Source: Talaromyces rugulosus
Taxonomy: Eukaryota > Ascomycota > Eurotiomycetes > Eurotiales > Trichocomaceae
Assembly (NCBI RefSeq): GCF_013368755.1
Contig: NC_049561.1
Location: 6,262,001 to 6,326,000 of the forward strand
Length of the DNA stretch: 64,000 nt
Direction of reading: 5' to 3'
The notes under the pieces were generated by a model, which made no database searches, had not been told where the DNA came from, and was given only the letters and a program-made list of their open reading frames with translations. The position numbers and the translations under genes were made by a program. Positions 22,352 through 35,570 of this stretch are shown in pieces; within the stretch, counting starts at the first letter, position 1, and each line of letters starts with the position of its first letter.

Positions 22352-22754
22352 TTCAATCACAGGCCCTTTTTTTTTGTTTTTTTTGAAGCAGTTTCACTAT
22401 AACGGACTAGTGGTGTTGCTATCTGGCTTGTTTGGAAGAAGCGCGCGATTTGAAGATTATGCGGCTAATTTTTTGCTTGACTGCGAGGACAATAAATAGG
22501 GCGTAGATGTATACAAAAAGGATCATTTCAAGTTGGACTTTTTCGTTTTTCTCTTTCTTTCCATTATACTGGTGACGACCATCTCAGATTCTAACGACCC
22601 CGGCCAATGATGCGCGGGGGTCATGTGACATGTCGGCCAGCTGTGCCTCGGTGAATGAAAATAATCACCCAGTAATAGAATCTACTAAGTGAGAAAAAAA
22701 AAAAAACATATTATGACTATTTCAAATATATGGTATATACAAGAAAGAAAAAGT
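22352..22754. other. Gap between MoaD-like and PLP enzyme genes
   Basis: 403 bp containing the MoaD-like promoter and the 3' end of the PLP enzyme gene. It has a T-rich run at 22369-22384 and a poly-A run at 22694-22706. No gene seen. Confidence 0.5.
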
Positions 22755-23988
22755 TTACGCTATCAAAGCTCTAAAAGCTGCCACAAAATCATCCCTCAGA
22801 TCCTCCCAGTTCTCCACGCCCACGCTGACCCTCAACAGCCGCGCATCAACTCGCGCATCCGACATGGCTCGCCATTCAATCAGACTCTCCACGCCTCCGA
22901 GGCTGGTCGCATGGTGGAAAAACTGTAGTTTGCTCGGGAACTGCTTGGCGTATTCAGGACTCTTCAAATAAATCGAAAACACAGGGCCGTAGCCGTTGGG
23001 CATTTGTTTCTTCACAAATGCCTCGGATTGCAGGCTGGCGTGGTTGATTTCACCAAGGATAGCCTGGATAGCGGCCGCGTCGCTACCAGACGCCGGGTTT
23101 GACTCGGTAAATGCAGCGTGGAGAAACGAGACGAGGTTGGTGGCGTTCTGACTGGCGCGCTGAACGCGTAGTTCAAGAGTACGCAGACTGCGCACACCGA
23201 GCCAGCTTTCGAGATTTCCCATGTTGTTCCCCAAGTAGACACGCTCCTTGTAAAGCTGCGTAAACCAGTCCTTGCGGTTGGTCGCCAGCACGCCACAGAG
23301 CAAATCACTGTGTCCGCCAAAGTACTTCGAACCCGAGTGCATCACAATGTCAGCACCCCATTCAAACGGATTTTGAATTCCCGGTGGACCAAAGGTACTG
23401 TCGACAACCAAAAACGCGCCTCGGGAGTGTGCCTTCTTTGCATAGTGCTCAATGTCGAACGCCGTGCCGTGAGGGTTCAGCGGCGTCTCCAGAAACACGA
23501 CATCCCCCGCCTCTAAATCTTCAGCCGCGCAGTCCAGACCCAACTTTTGTAAACCAGAGATTTTTTTGAAAATGTCAATCACGCCATGACAACCATGATA
23601 ATTCTCGCCCACCGAGATGCGCCGCGGATTCAAGAGCACCAGGGCCGCATTCAATGCAGCCAATCCAGATCCGTAGGCGAGGGCGTTTCCCTTGAGCAAA
23701 GACGTGAGGATAGTTTCAAACCGACTCGAATTGGGCGCTGCCAAACGAGAGTAGACAAAGTCAATGTCATGGATATCACCCTATAGGTCTCTGCAATCAG
23801 AATCTGCATGTCTCGCGTCCACGATCCAGCCATACCTTAAAGTCAGCAGCAGGGGTCAATGCGTTTGGATCGTCTGGGTATCGATAGGTTGTCGATAGGT
23901 GAATAGGAGGGGCAACGTCAGCGACTTTGTTGACGGTATTATCGGCGTGAATAGCAAGGGTGGCTGGCTTGGCACTGGAATGAGACAT
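22755..23988 (-). CDS. PLP-dependent trans-sulfuration enzyme (cystathionine gamma-synthase-like)
   Basis: Two exons (complement), 23836..23988 and 22755..23780, with a 55-bp intron; 392 residues. Cys/Met-metabolism PLP family features: PPIHLSTTYRYPD near the N-terminus, YSRLAAPNSSRFE, the AYGSGLAALNAAL cofactor loop, VVDSTFGPP, and the MHSGSKYFGGHSD motif with the lysine that binds PLP. The YHGCHGVIDIF stretch replaces the usual YGGTY...F segment and is characteristic of a fungal subgroup annotated as cystathionine gamma-synthase-like. The exact reaction (gamma-replacement, beta- or gamma-elimination) cannot be told from sequence alone. The conserved N-terminal residues sit on a short first exon. 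Confidence 0.88.
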
Positions 23989-24227
23989 GTTGGCAGAAGC
24001 GGTTTAAACACAGCTGCTTTGCTCTTGAATATGACAATGATGTACAGACAATAATGGATGCCGAGTTGGCTTTATCGCCTGTACGAAAAGGCGTGATGAG
24101 GGGAAAGGTGGGGAACGATGATCAGGCCATCCGATGTCGCCAGCACAGGTCACATGACTTGTCAGAGGGCGTGGTCTTGAGGAAAACGAGGATGATGAAG
24201 AGGCAAATAGTGGAAAATAAGAGAGGC

Positions 24228-27200
24228 TCATCGTCGCATCGAGGCCATGCGGGCGGGTGCTCGCAGAACACCTGGTAGAACAGAGTGAAATTTGGTTCGC
24301 TCTATACATTGCAGTCAGCACCAGATTTAGTTGAAGCGTGAATAAAACTGAAAACTTACCCTGCTCTGACTCGAAAATTATTGTGATATCGTCATGTTCA
24401 CTTGGATACTCTGGCATGTCTAGACAGACAAACCGCGAGGCTTCCTCTTCCTCGCGCTTGGGGAGGGCGAATTTGGCATCCACGATGCGAACCCCAATCT
24501 TCCCTGAGCGGTTTAAGCTTTCGTACGTGTCGGTTCCCTTGAGCACAAAGTTCATGCATTTGCCATGGCTGAAATCGTTGCCAAAGAATGCAAGTAGCTG
24601 GATTGTTTTGTTCTGCCGCACGAGCTGTAGTCTGACCGAGCTGGCCTCCCATTTCTTGTGAATGGGAACAACCATGCGCCGGCGAGAAATGGCAAAGGAC
24701 ACTGCCATTCCATCGTAAACGACGCGGTAACCCGTGATGATTTCTTGAAAAGCATGTAGAGCTATTCACATTAGTAAACTCAAGCATTACTGTGTTGCTA
24801 GGGGGTGGTAAAAACTCACTCTCTAATGAGGAGAATTCGTAACGGCGAATCATTGACTTGGATTTAGCCGTGTCTAGGAACTGCGTTAGACGATCTGGAA
24901 GCTCCTTCTCTACCAGGTTTTCAGCAATTGAGACAGTCATATCTTCCTGCTGAGTCCGATACATGTGGAAGGCAGTGTCGAAATTTGTGTCCAAGCCAAT
25001 CTTCATCTCTCCAGGTCCTAGAGATCGATTAATTAAAGATCGCGGGAAACAACAAAAAATAAACCAACTTACCAATATTAATGCGGTCTGTAATGGTACC
25101 CCAGTCAGTGCTAACCAAGACGCGCAGGTTCTCAGACAAAACGTTCAGCGGATAGTTGTGATCAATAAATTCAGGCTCCAGGTTGATGACAGACACGGAA
25201 CCTGCATTGAACTTGACATGCGAGACGTCGCGAGTGCCAATCACAGGATCTCCAGGCTGTTCAATAGCATACGAACGAATAGGCAGGTTGGGCGAGGTGG
25301 TTTCTCTTTCATTTGCGAGCATGCCAAGTAACAAAGAGTGCATGAGGGTTCGCTGCTCGATCCGGTCAAAGGTCAAAACTAATGAGCGTGCTCTAGAGTC
25401 TTCCTTCAAGTTGAGTAAAAGAGCGGGCGCCCCATTTTCACCGCGAAGATAGCCAAAAACGATCGGGGCTCCATATCCAAGGGTGTGGCGAACGCTGCTG
25501 AGTGTTTTCGTCTGAGGGTTAGTAACAACAGCTAGCCGGAAGCCTCGGTGAGCTTTGCGACTGCCTGTGCCTTCGGTCACCGTGACAGTCCTTTCGAACA
25601 AGGCCATTCGACACATCGGCGAAGGCTCAGAGGGGAATGCTTTGGGAGTGCCGCTATCCATATACTGGAACACTTTGAGCGTATCGTGGAAGATCTTCGT
25701 TTCTCCCGCCTCTGGCTGCAGACTAGCCTCTGTTTTCAGCGTATACTGAACGATGTTCCAAATCATTTTGAAGTCTTTCTCCTGGAAGGCGACGTTCAAC
25801 TCAAAGCCACGGCGTAGTTTCACCGTCATTGTGCGTGTCTTTACATGCCATTTGACATCATCCCACGTCGGTCCATTCTTCCGATCGGATTGAATAATGA
25901 TATTGACCAACTCGCTTTGGCTAGAAATGGCACCAAGAACGTACCAGTCGTTCCGGTCCCGTTTAATTGACAGTAAACACTGTATGGCATACTGTGGGGA
26001 GTCGTAGTCCTCATCTCCCGCCAAAGACACTTCAACAAACATAGTTCCATAACTAAAAAAGCGGCTAGTGTCGCCTAAAAGCATCATGTCTGGAGTAGAA
26101 GCCAGGTGAGCGGATGAATCGATCAACATGGAGCGTCGATTGGACCCTGAAAAGGCTGCGGCCACGTCGGGGGCAAAGAATGGATACCTCAACCAGATAG
26201 TAGAGTCAATGGCATGCTCATTGGCATTCGGCTGGGTTTCTATTGTGGTGAGGATTTGGTTTCGTTTCATCGACACCGTCAATGCGCGTAAGTGATTGAT
26301 CACCTTTTGGTGCAAATTGACCAGGGCCGCCAGTCTTTGATCGCCAGTTGTATTTATCACAGCAGCCAAAGCATCCATGCTCATTTTGCCATAGCGAGCT
26401 ATTTCAGGATGATTAGGGACAATGTCGTTACATATCCACCAGGCTTTTCCGAGATCCACAACCGCCTGTTCAGCAACAGATTTATCGGGGCTCCCGCCAG
26501 ACCGCACAGCGGTTTCAAGACCGAATCGACCTTTTAAAAACCACCAGGTAGAGGCTCTTACCCATTCTGGGAAAGAAGTCTCCATCAACGGTTTCACGCT
26601 CTCCGCAGCCAGGAGATAGAGACTGGTGTATTTTTCAACATGTGTAGTGAAATCTTGATAAGCATTATCTCCCATGGCATTGGCAACAGAACGAAGGGTC
26701 ATCTTGGCTGATCGAGGCACAGCGGCAACTGTCGGTCGAGGAGGCTCTGGTGTGTCACGGCTTGACGGAGGTCGCGGGGGCTCGGCGGGTATCCCAGCTA
26801 ATCTTGGCTCATCCGGCGGTGGTGAAGCACTGCTGGTAGAGCTTCCCGGCGACTGACGCTCAGCTGAGAATCCTTGACGTAGCATCTTTGCTTGTTCATG
26901 CACGGCAGGTACAGGGCTTGTGCGAAGTGACAGCGAACCCGACATGCCATCGTCGACAGTCAAGGACTGCTGAGACAACTGGGAGCGTTGGGAGGCGAAT
27001 GATGGGCGTGTAGGCAGAGTCTCTTGTTGTGGCGGCGATAGCGGTTGCAGCTGTTTCTGTAGCGCCTCGCCGTCGGCAGTTTCAGCAGTGGGAGATACAG
27101 CCTCATCATCTAACCGCTTATGAAGTGCCAAACCTTCTTCTGCCTGCATGCGAGCCTGCACGCGCCTGGCAAAAGAGTTTGTATCTGACGATGCGCGCAG

Positions 27201-27926
27201 CGACAGCCTTGATCCTCGGTCTCCTGTGTCGAACGCCATCAACAAATCTTGGTCCTGCGGACTGAGGAGGAGAGGCTTCCATGAAGGATCCTTCTCCGAT
27301 TTCCCACCACCACTCGGCGCATCATCACCACGGGCAAAGGACGTGTCCACCATTAGATTGGGCAGGGTCGGGCGACGATGCTCCAGATCCTCATACGACT
27401 CGCTCTGCGACGATTCCTCTGGCTCTGGTTGACTGGGTCGCCTCGCCTTATTCCGCGATATTTCCATTGTCGGTTCCTCCGACTCATCGCCACCTTCACC
27501 GATCACGTCCGGCTTCCTGTCACTAAATGCGACACGTAAGCCCTTGGCCCGTCTTTTCTTTGGCGGACTAGCGGGGGCGGCATTGGGGGGGACAAGCGCG
27601 ATACTCTTCTTCGGCGACGGGGGAGTGGTAGCTAGCACTGGCGAGTGCGATGGAGAACCTAAGTCAATGGCAGGGAGCGTTGGGGCTTCGGGCAGCGGTC
27701 GCGGGGGAGGAGGACGGCTGGAGCCCAGGAAGTCGTCCAGCTGGCGTTCGGTCTCGGCAGCATGCTTTGCATCGCGGTCCTTGGAAAACAGCTTTTCGCG
27801 CCATTTGGTCCGCTGGTCGGTGGTTTTCTGACTGCCCCAATTGAGTTTCTTGATCGACTTGGACGGCTCGAGCGGCTTGGTCGGCTGCTGTGTCTCCAGG
27901 AAGGCGAACGGATCGTCTCCGGCCAT
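24228..27926 (-). CDS. Large conserved-looking protein of unknown function
   Basis: Four exons (complement), 25073..27926, 24820..25017, 24360..24761 and 24228..24301, join in phase to 1,175 residues. I do not recognise a named family. The N-terminus (MAGDDPFAFLETQQ) and residues to about 400 are Pro/Ser-rich and probably disordered, with a basic PPKKRRAKG patch. From about residue 410 the sequence is compositionally normal and likely folded: VEKYTSLYLLAAESVKPLME, TSFPEWVRASTWWFLKGR, then beta-rich segments to the end (YRVVYDGMAVSFAISRRRM, LLAFFGNDFSHGKCMNFVLK). No signal peptide or membrane helix is seen. The final 24-codon exon is the least certain, because a second acceptor 2 bp further on is possible. 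Confidence 0.8.
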
Positions 27927-30900
27927 GGCGATGATAGCTCGATATCAACCCGCACTTCTTCTTGTCCCAACCTAGACCATCACCAAGCCTGCACACGCAC
28001 ACAGGACAATCAGCGCAAACACAGGGCGGAAACGAGGCTGGAGGGGTGGTCGCAGTCTCCGTGATCAGGTAGATGTCTACTCGAGATAAATTCCCACAGG
28101 GACACACAAAAACAAAATGGCAAACGCCTCGGATCGACAGTCGTAATTTGAGGCAGGGGGGGGGAAGCAACAAACAGTAAAGCGCCGCGGGGTTTCTCTC
28201 AGGTCGGCAGGCCAGGCCGCGCCACAAGCAAGCGACGATAAGAAGACGAAAAACAGGGCACGAGGATAGAGAGACGCTGCGAGGAGCAAAGGCGACCAGG
28301 CCGAGAGTGATCCGTATGTCGAAGTAACTAACCAACTCCAGGGCAGGAGGGCGAGGGGTGTGCGGGTGTGCGGGTGTTTTCTCTGGGGGGGCAGGCACGC
28401 TGCACTGCACACTACTCGCTTTCGGCAGGCCCAATCTAGCTCCCGTCCAGCGTAAATTAGTATAGGATCAACAAGAGAGAGAAAGAAGAAAAAAACAAAG
28501 GGGCCTAGGATTGTTGAGTGACGAACGTGGCAGCAACTGGCGAGACGTTTTCTTTCTTTCTCTTGTTTGCGAAAATTTGCTTTCTTTTTTTCCGTCTTAT
28601 TTTTAATATTTGAGTGATTGTCAGGACAGCACAGCAAAAAAGGCTGAAGCGCATGGGCGAACGGCGATTATTTTGGTCGATGTTTGATGCCCGTTTTCTG
28701 AGGTTAGCGCCGCCAATCCCGGGGCCCCATTGGCTGCTGGAGGCCCCTTGGACCCATACTGGGATCCACTATCCCGCTGGAGACGCCGCCCTGATAGGCC
28801 CCGCGCCAGCCAACGGGGCCAATGGGCAGCCGCCAGTGGGTCCCCAGGCGGCCAGTCACAGGCGGCCCTGGCGCCTGCCGCCGATCTGAAACCGCGCTAG
28901 GCCCAACCAGGCCATCCCGCGACACCCCTGGCTTTTGGCTCGCGACCCAAGTTTCACCCACAATCTTTGATAGTCTCAGTTCAGGGGCGCCGCGTGTTGT
29001 TTGACCTCAGATGGATGAACATGCCTGTTCCCACGTCAACCCCCATTCCTTTTCCCCAGGCTACGTCCATCCCTACATTCAACGCCGTTATATGTAATCA
29101 GGGACAGGAATGCCACGGCCCTAGCACCGGTTCATTTACACGTACTCCCCGGAGTCCGTCTTCCGTACTCCGTAATGATAATAATAATAATAATGGATGG
29201 ATTGCTGCAATCTTCCCAATTTGGCTTATCGTTCGACTTGCCGGGGTGATACGTAGTTCATAGATTAGAGCTTTTAGCTTGCACATCGCTTGGCACCACC
29301 GCCATGTTTCAGCAGAGCTATTATTGCTACGGCTGCGCCTCTGGAACGTGAAACAGTTCCTGACTCGGCTTATAACTCTGGTAAATCATAACATGATAAC
29401 ACCCATAAGTTCATAACAGGCCCGAAGTCACATGATAAACGATATATGCAGTCTCTATCAGCCAATCACCGGTGCTTTTCAGACCCACACATGATGCACG
29501 CCTATCATTGGCTTTGGCGGGATCCAGTGGGGCCAAATCAATCATCTTGAATTGTTTGCTCTTTCAACCAAACAGTTTTCTATGCCTGGCAACAACATCT
29601 ATTTCAATTTTCAGCCGGCGTGCTTAATGCATGGCAAGCCAAGACAATAATATAGCACCATCCCGGTTACAGGTGGCATCTATCTGCCCCTACGCCCTTA
29701 GGCTGAGCTTAGCTGCCACTTGTACTATTACTCACTACTGGAGAGCACCAGTAAGAATGCGATAGACCTAACAAATCTTGCTTGCTGCATGGCCAGCTGC
29801 ATGATCTACATCACCCCACGGGCTCAACAAACAGGATGAGACAACAGAGCCATGCGTTCCTTCTAGAATGGCTCGGTGGTTATTGTAGGGCCTGTCTTAC
29901 TTGTGAAGGCTGAAGATGACTCGAGTTGACTGGCTGGTATGTGACAATCCGCCAGCGTATAAACTTTTCAGTTGCGGGATAGCGACTGGTTTATTATTGC
30001 AACAGTTGGCACAGCCACACGGCGGGGCTGGTTCAGCCCCAACGCTCCTTTAGCTCGGGATGTTTAGGTAAGAGCTTCACTTTCTACAACTTGATCTGGG
30101 GAGTTAATTTGTACGTAGTTCCCTGGCAGATTGTTGTCTCTGTAACGCTACAGACTACAACGGGGCGACACCATCTGCACTTTGCGATCAGCTGCGCCCA
30201 TTCAATGTTTCTGACAACATTACCCGCGCACTAGATATAGCAATTGATTACAAGCCTCTGGCCAGATCCCCCATGCAGCAGCATCTCGCTAACCGCCAAG
30301 CAAAACGCAACTGAGACATGCGACCTACGGAGTAGTAGAGGAGCCCTGAGCCCACCTCTGCGCCTACGGCCGATTTGCAAGCAACAGTCTGTCGACGCTA
30401 GTTCTAGCCCTCGGATTTCATGCTGTTTACGCTGTACGGAATAATAATATATGAATGTAGTGATACTAATAACTCTGATTTTTGGACCAGTCTAGTCTAC
30501 TGTGTTGGCTGTTGACCGCCCCAAACGGACATCTTCGAGGCAAGGGCGCTAGGAAAAACAACTCTTATTGGCTTTTGTCTTGGCAGAAAGCTCAGCTGAA
30601 GCTGCAGTCGATGCTGTTTTACTGCACGTAACATGCGCTGAAAACAGGATATTTGTGTTCTATTTGCAGAAGTGCACACTGGCTGATACCCGATTGTGGA
30701 CTCTTAAACCTAGATTACCGTAATTAATTACATCTCTTATGAATGATGATATTTCAAGTGCCGATTTGCGAGTAGAGTCCGTTAGTAGAAGTCTGGATAT
30801 TAGGAAATTTCTTCTTTAGTCTGAGTTATCGTAAACTATCTCTCGTCTTCTGCTCTTTTATATAAATATAGATGCCTAGAATAGACGGGTTGGCGATCCA

Positions 30901-32141
30901 TATACTCCAGCAACCGCCAATCACAGCCCTGATGCTAATTATGAAACAAGCTACTATTGGCCATGACAGCCCCACTCCTACCGTTTGTCAGCAACGTGTC
31001 AAAAAAAAAAAACATCCTAATAATAAACCAACAGACACGGTATAACGGACAACAAATTCAAACAGAATAATCCCAAAGACACATCTAAGAGTACATATCT
31101 CGTTTTTCCGTCGCTGGAATTCTGAAACAGCCTAAGTGCTGCCCAGCTTAGCCCTGTAGAAGCTGTCCATCTGGCCTGGGCTGTTGGCAGCACGGCTAAC
31201 CTGTTTCAGTATACACTATCCCCAGAACAGCCTAGCGCATACAGTAGGTCGACCTCAGCCACGCAACAGTGTCCTGCGAGAGTGAGACAAACCTCAATAA
31301 TAGCTAGCCACCAGCCCACCCGGTTTTTTTTTTTTTTTTTGGTTTGCTTGAGCCCTGACGTCGTTCGCTGCTAATGTGCCTTTTCTCTCTCGCGTGAAAC
31401 GCGGTCCATTATTCCCAAGGGAGGAAGAAGATTAGGAGGACTTTTTTTCAACACCACCTCGGCCAAGAGTGGGTCGGCCCCGACTTTCGATTCGAACCTA
31501 CCTGGTGAATTAATCAATCCAAGAGCAGATCAAACAACCACCATCCCACAGAAGCATTAGCTATCACGGCCACGGTTTGGCGGCAGGAAGACGAATCACC
31601 ATCCCAATATCCGGTGATTTGTTTCCGTGGGTGTGCGCGCCTGGCTTAGATTCTGGGCACGGCTTTGGACACGCTCAACCGGGGTATCTTCGCTCATTCA
31701 ACATCCGGTTCGTAATGTTTTGAACCTCGCAAGGCGGAGGTGTCAGTCAATTCTGCACTCGCATGCACAGACAACAACCCTTGAACAGAAAACACGACAT
31801 TGAATACACGTCATACCCCGTCCGTACGCATCGCTTTCGTCGCTATTCGCACGTTCCTCGTTCCGGTTTGAAGCGTTGTCTGGGTTATCGAGGGCAAAAG
31901 CTAGTGACAAGGGGATAATCGCGTCAACAGCCTGGTGTAGCAGAGGGGCAGACCTCTTTCGAGGTCTTTCTTGATACTCCCGATGGTCGTTACGGCTCCG
32001 AGGAACAACAGGCCCGCCGACCGAGAACCTTCCTGCTTGTCATGGCCGTCTCGTCGGCTGAGCGCCGATGAGAAGTATGAGATGCATCAGTCACAGATCA
32101 GTGCCCCGAGCCTGCGGCCGCGACGACGACCGCGACATACA
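27927..32141. other. Gene-poor 4.2-kb region, including the TRP-like gene leader
   Basis: No coding region I can support. The first ~700 bp is the upstream region of the unknown large gene; overlapping open frames on both strands there follow from GC-rich composition. 28700-28960 is GC-rich and contains several CCAAT/ATTGG boxes. (AAT)n repeats lie at 29177-29195, a T18 run at about 31323-31341, and an 88-bp inverted repeat at 31122-31209. The final 500 bp is probably promoter and leader of the TRP-like gene, with in-frame upstream ATGs at 31983 and 32082. Confidence 0.45.
31122..31209. repeat. 88-bp imperfect inverted repeat (stem-loop)
   Basis: CTGAAACAG at 31122-31130 is answered by its exact complement CTGTTTCAG at 31201-31209, and the next blocks also pair (GTGCTGCC against GGCAGCAC), giving arms of about 25-30 nt around a roughly 30-nt loop. 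It could be a structured RNA, a tiny inverted-repeat element, or chance. No coding frame crosses it convincingly. Confidence 0.6.
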
Positions 32142-35100
32142 ATGCAGCGCGTCTGCAACGGGTCCTGGATGGCCATGTGTCTTCTGTTTCTTCTGTTGAG
32201 CTTTGTAACTTCGACAGAGGCCGCTTTTATCAACTTTGACAACTGTCTCGAACCTACCATTCTAGACGATCCTAGTCAGCTCCAATTCGTGCCGCTCTTC
32301 TTTTCAGTCGTGTACGACCCATCTCCAGGGCCAAATCCGCTTAATATCACAGTCTATGGAAACGTCACGGGCGTTGCAAGTGGTGACACTGAGCCCGCGC
32401 CTGGCTCGCCGGAATGGGACGACCCTAAGAACACGGCCGGCAAGATCCCGGATGTTGTCGACAATGATGGAAATCTTACTTTCACTACTCTTTTCACCAC
32501 TCTCGATTTGCTCAGCTATAGCCCTTACGACGAGCCTTCCGAGTTCTGTCCATCCGTGCACGGCGGGTGTCCTTTGAGCCCGGTTTTTCATGCGAACGCG
32601 TGGGTGTTGACCACTACCATTGTTAATATTCTTTTTTTTTACTGATTCGTTTCTACAGGAGTGACCCCAATGCGCTTCGATCTTTTACAGTTTCACACAA
32701 CATCGAATCGTCATATCAGTTTGCAAGTCTGTCTTCGACGCTGCGAGTGAAATCCGGCGACACGCAGGGAACCGATTTAGCCTGTATATCTGCAGTCATT
32801 ACACCAGAACTTGGAAGCTCCCTCCGCAACAGTCTAGCGTTTATACCCCTCGTGATTCTGATCTTTGTCGCCATTGCCAACATAATGGGTTCCGTCTATA
32901 GTCCATGGGGCTCTACCGATATGTTCCGTTGGACAAGCAACTATGGCCGAGACGAGGATTTGCTGCGGCTGGTGACGCCTGGATTTGCCGATTGCCTTCA
33001 ATATATCCAGTTCATAACATTGACGGGGGCTTTGACCTTGGACTACCCTGGATTCTTCCAGCCCATCATCGCCCAAGGAGCATGGTCGGCTCTCATGTTC
33101 AATCAAAGCTTTGTCAGCGACACGGACGGAACCACCCCGGTTTTTGACGGTGTGTATTTTGTGAATGGTACGTATGGCATGGATCGTTATACCCGGTATG
33201 TAGGCTTTGCAGCCGACAAAGACGCCTGGCCGGGTTCGATGATATGGCTCTTAGTTATCATCGCAGGGGTGACTGTTCTAACACAGCTTGCTTTTGGATT
33301 TCGCTGGATATACCATAGACTGGCGGATGTTCCTGAAGAGGACCTCCGTGCCAAGAACGTACCATTCACACTTGGGAACGTCATTCGCATCATCTTCAAC
33401 TTTCTTTTACTTCCGATTCTGTCACTGGCCATGTTTCAGCTCGTCATTGCTCCCAAATCGCCCGCATATTCGGTTGCTCTCGCCGTCATCCTAATCTTGT
33501 TGCTTTTATGTTTTGCATTCTGGGTGATCCGCCTTATCACTACCGCTCGTCCTCGAGCGTACCTGTTCGATGACCTCTCTACCGTTCTTCTCTACGGTCC
33601 ACTGTACAACACGTACTGCGATGATGCCGCACCCTTTGCTGTGGTGCCCATTTTCATCACATTTATTCGCGCCATCGCAATTGGGGCATTACAACCTTCC
33701 GGCATTGCTCAGGTGGTTCTATTAGCAATCTGCGAAGTCGCCTTCGTTCTAGTACTGGTTGCCTTCCGGCCATATCCTTCTCCGACATCGATGAATCTCT
33801 ACCAATGCGTGTTTGCTCTTGTGCGCTTTCTTGTGGTGGTTCTCAGTGTCACATTCGCTCCTGCGCTGGGCATCTCCGAACAGACCAAGGGATGGATTGG
33901 CTATGCTATTTTGGTTTTGCATGGCGTGATGCTCGTGTTTGGGTTTTTCTTGAACGCATTGCAAACTCTTATTGAAGTGGTTGCCCGTCTGGCTGGCGCT
34001 GGCGGCGTAGAAGGTGGAGCCACTCGTGGTGGTCTTACAAAGGTATGTTTTTTTCCAATCTCCCAAAAGTGTCACAAGACTAACAATCTGCGTAAAACAG
34101 GTCTTTGGTGCCAGGCAACTGTCGCGACGAAATCCTAGAAGCAGCACTCGCCAGAGCATGGCTTCAGACGCCGCTATGCTCGCCAACATGGACGATCGTT
34201 CAACACCATTTGGCGAGTCCAGAGCGAGGAGTCTTTCGGGCAGCTCTGCATTTCTCCTTCGCAATCAAATAAGCGATGGCCCAGTTAGTACTGCTTATGA
34301 TGCAGGTAGTGCACATGGCGGAACCCACAGCCGAGCAGGTAGTAGTGGGATGTATACACCAACAACCCCCGGAACTAGTAGCGCATTCTCTCATCCGGCC
34401 GGATACCAGCCTATGACTACGCCGAAGATGGGCTCATTCTTAGGTCTTAAACCCGAGGCCATCGACCCTTACTACAGACCACCGCGACCAAAATCAAAGG
34501 CTCCTGACACCCCAGTATCAGGGTCAGGAGAACGCCAGCAAAATTCATCTGATAGCGATACCGAGGATAATGCCGGGGAACAGGAAGCTACAAGTCGTCC
34601 GGTACCTGCTGCTTATCTCGGCGCCGCACGAGACGAACCAGATCTCGAGGATTCTCGACCGAATCAGAAAGACTATGCAGTGCGCGAGGTCGACTTTTAC
34701 TATCGTGTCCGGGGACCTGCCCTGTCTCACAAGGGAACGCGCAAGTTGAAAACAGGACCAGCAGATCCAACTGGACCCGTTTCGTCGGCCTCGGGCTGGT
34801 TCCACCGATTTATGGGTGGAAAGACCAAGGAACCGAGTAAAGGATTCGAAGTCGTCCGAAGCACGAGGGCGCGTCCTGCTGGGCTCTTCCCACCGGCCGA
34901 GGATGAGGAGTATCATGAACCATATCGAGACGAACCAGGCGCACAGAACCCTAACAAGGGCGGAGCTGGCGGTCACTCGCGTGATGTGTCCGGTGCCACA
35001 GCATCATCCAATAATGATTCAGACCAAGCAGAGGGACCAGGCAAGGAAGAGAAATCAAAGGAACCCTTCCGACTGCCCCAAATCGATGCTGGAGGTTCTA

Positions 35101-35570
35101 TCGAGCTGCCAAGTCGAGTTGGTTCTCGAAGCAGTGTTTTCACCACCTCAAGTCGGCCGCCCGTACCTAGGAAGAGTTCGAGAAGACAGACCCAGATCGA
35201 CGGTTCGGGCAGCGAGGAACCGGAACTAGTGACCATTCCTGGCTCTCCCGAACCCGTGGCTGACCACGAATCTCACCATCCCGTGTCTTCGGAATTGTTG
35301 CAGCCGTCGGACTCGCAGGCACGACTGCCGTTTGCCGCCAGCGATTCAGGCAGCAAAAACAGCCAGGATGACCGCAACGGATCAGTGGCGTCGACCTCGT
35401 CAACCATCCATCGCACGGCGAGCGCAGAGCCCGGTCGGCCGTCTGGCATGGGATATGTCCTACAGCACCGCGCAGGCGCCAGTATCCATCAACCAGGGTC
35501 CGAGAACACAATTACCGGCAGTGCCGCTGAATTGGTGGTGGAACAAAACGCCGACTCTGAATCAAAATAA
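32142..35570 (+). CDS. TRP-like ion channel domain membrane protein (ML-like + TRP)
   Basis: Three exons, 32142..32599, 32659..34042 and 34101..35570, give 1,103 residues. The chosen start yields a clean signal peptide (MQRVCNGSWMAMCLLFLLLS...STEA), but in-frame ATGs at 31983 and 32082 would add an Arg-rich extension. An ML-like luminal domain (residues ~28-180) is followed by a multi-helix TRP-like region: LAFIPLVILIFVAIANI, WLLVIIAGVTVLTQLAF, IIFNFLLLPILSLAMFQ, ALAVILILLLLCFAFWVI, VVLLAICEVAFVLVLVAF, WIGYAILVLHGVMLVFGFFL. A ~450-residue Ser/Pro-rich, probably disordered cytosolic tail ends it. The family includes fungal FLC/Pkd2-like proteins, linked to calcium, FAD transport and the cell wall; the specific role here is unknown. 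Confidence 0.88.

Noticed and set aside
28704..28961. Overlapping GC-rich frames on both strands
   Set aside because: Low-complexity Gly/Pro/Arg translation in a CCAAT-rich upstream region; no protein features.
31485..31510. GATTCGAACC, the complement of a tRNA T-loop
   Set aside because: The flanks do not pair as a T stem and no acceptor or anticodon arm is found.
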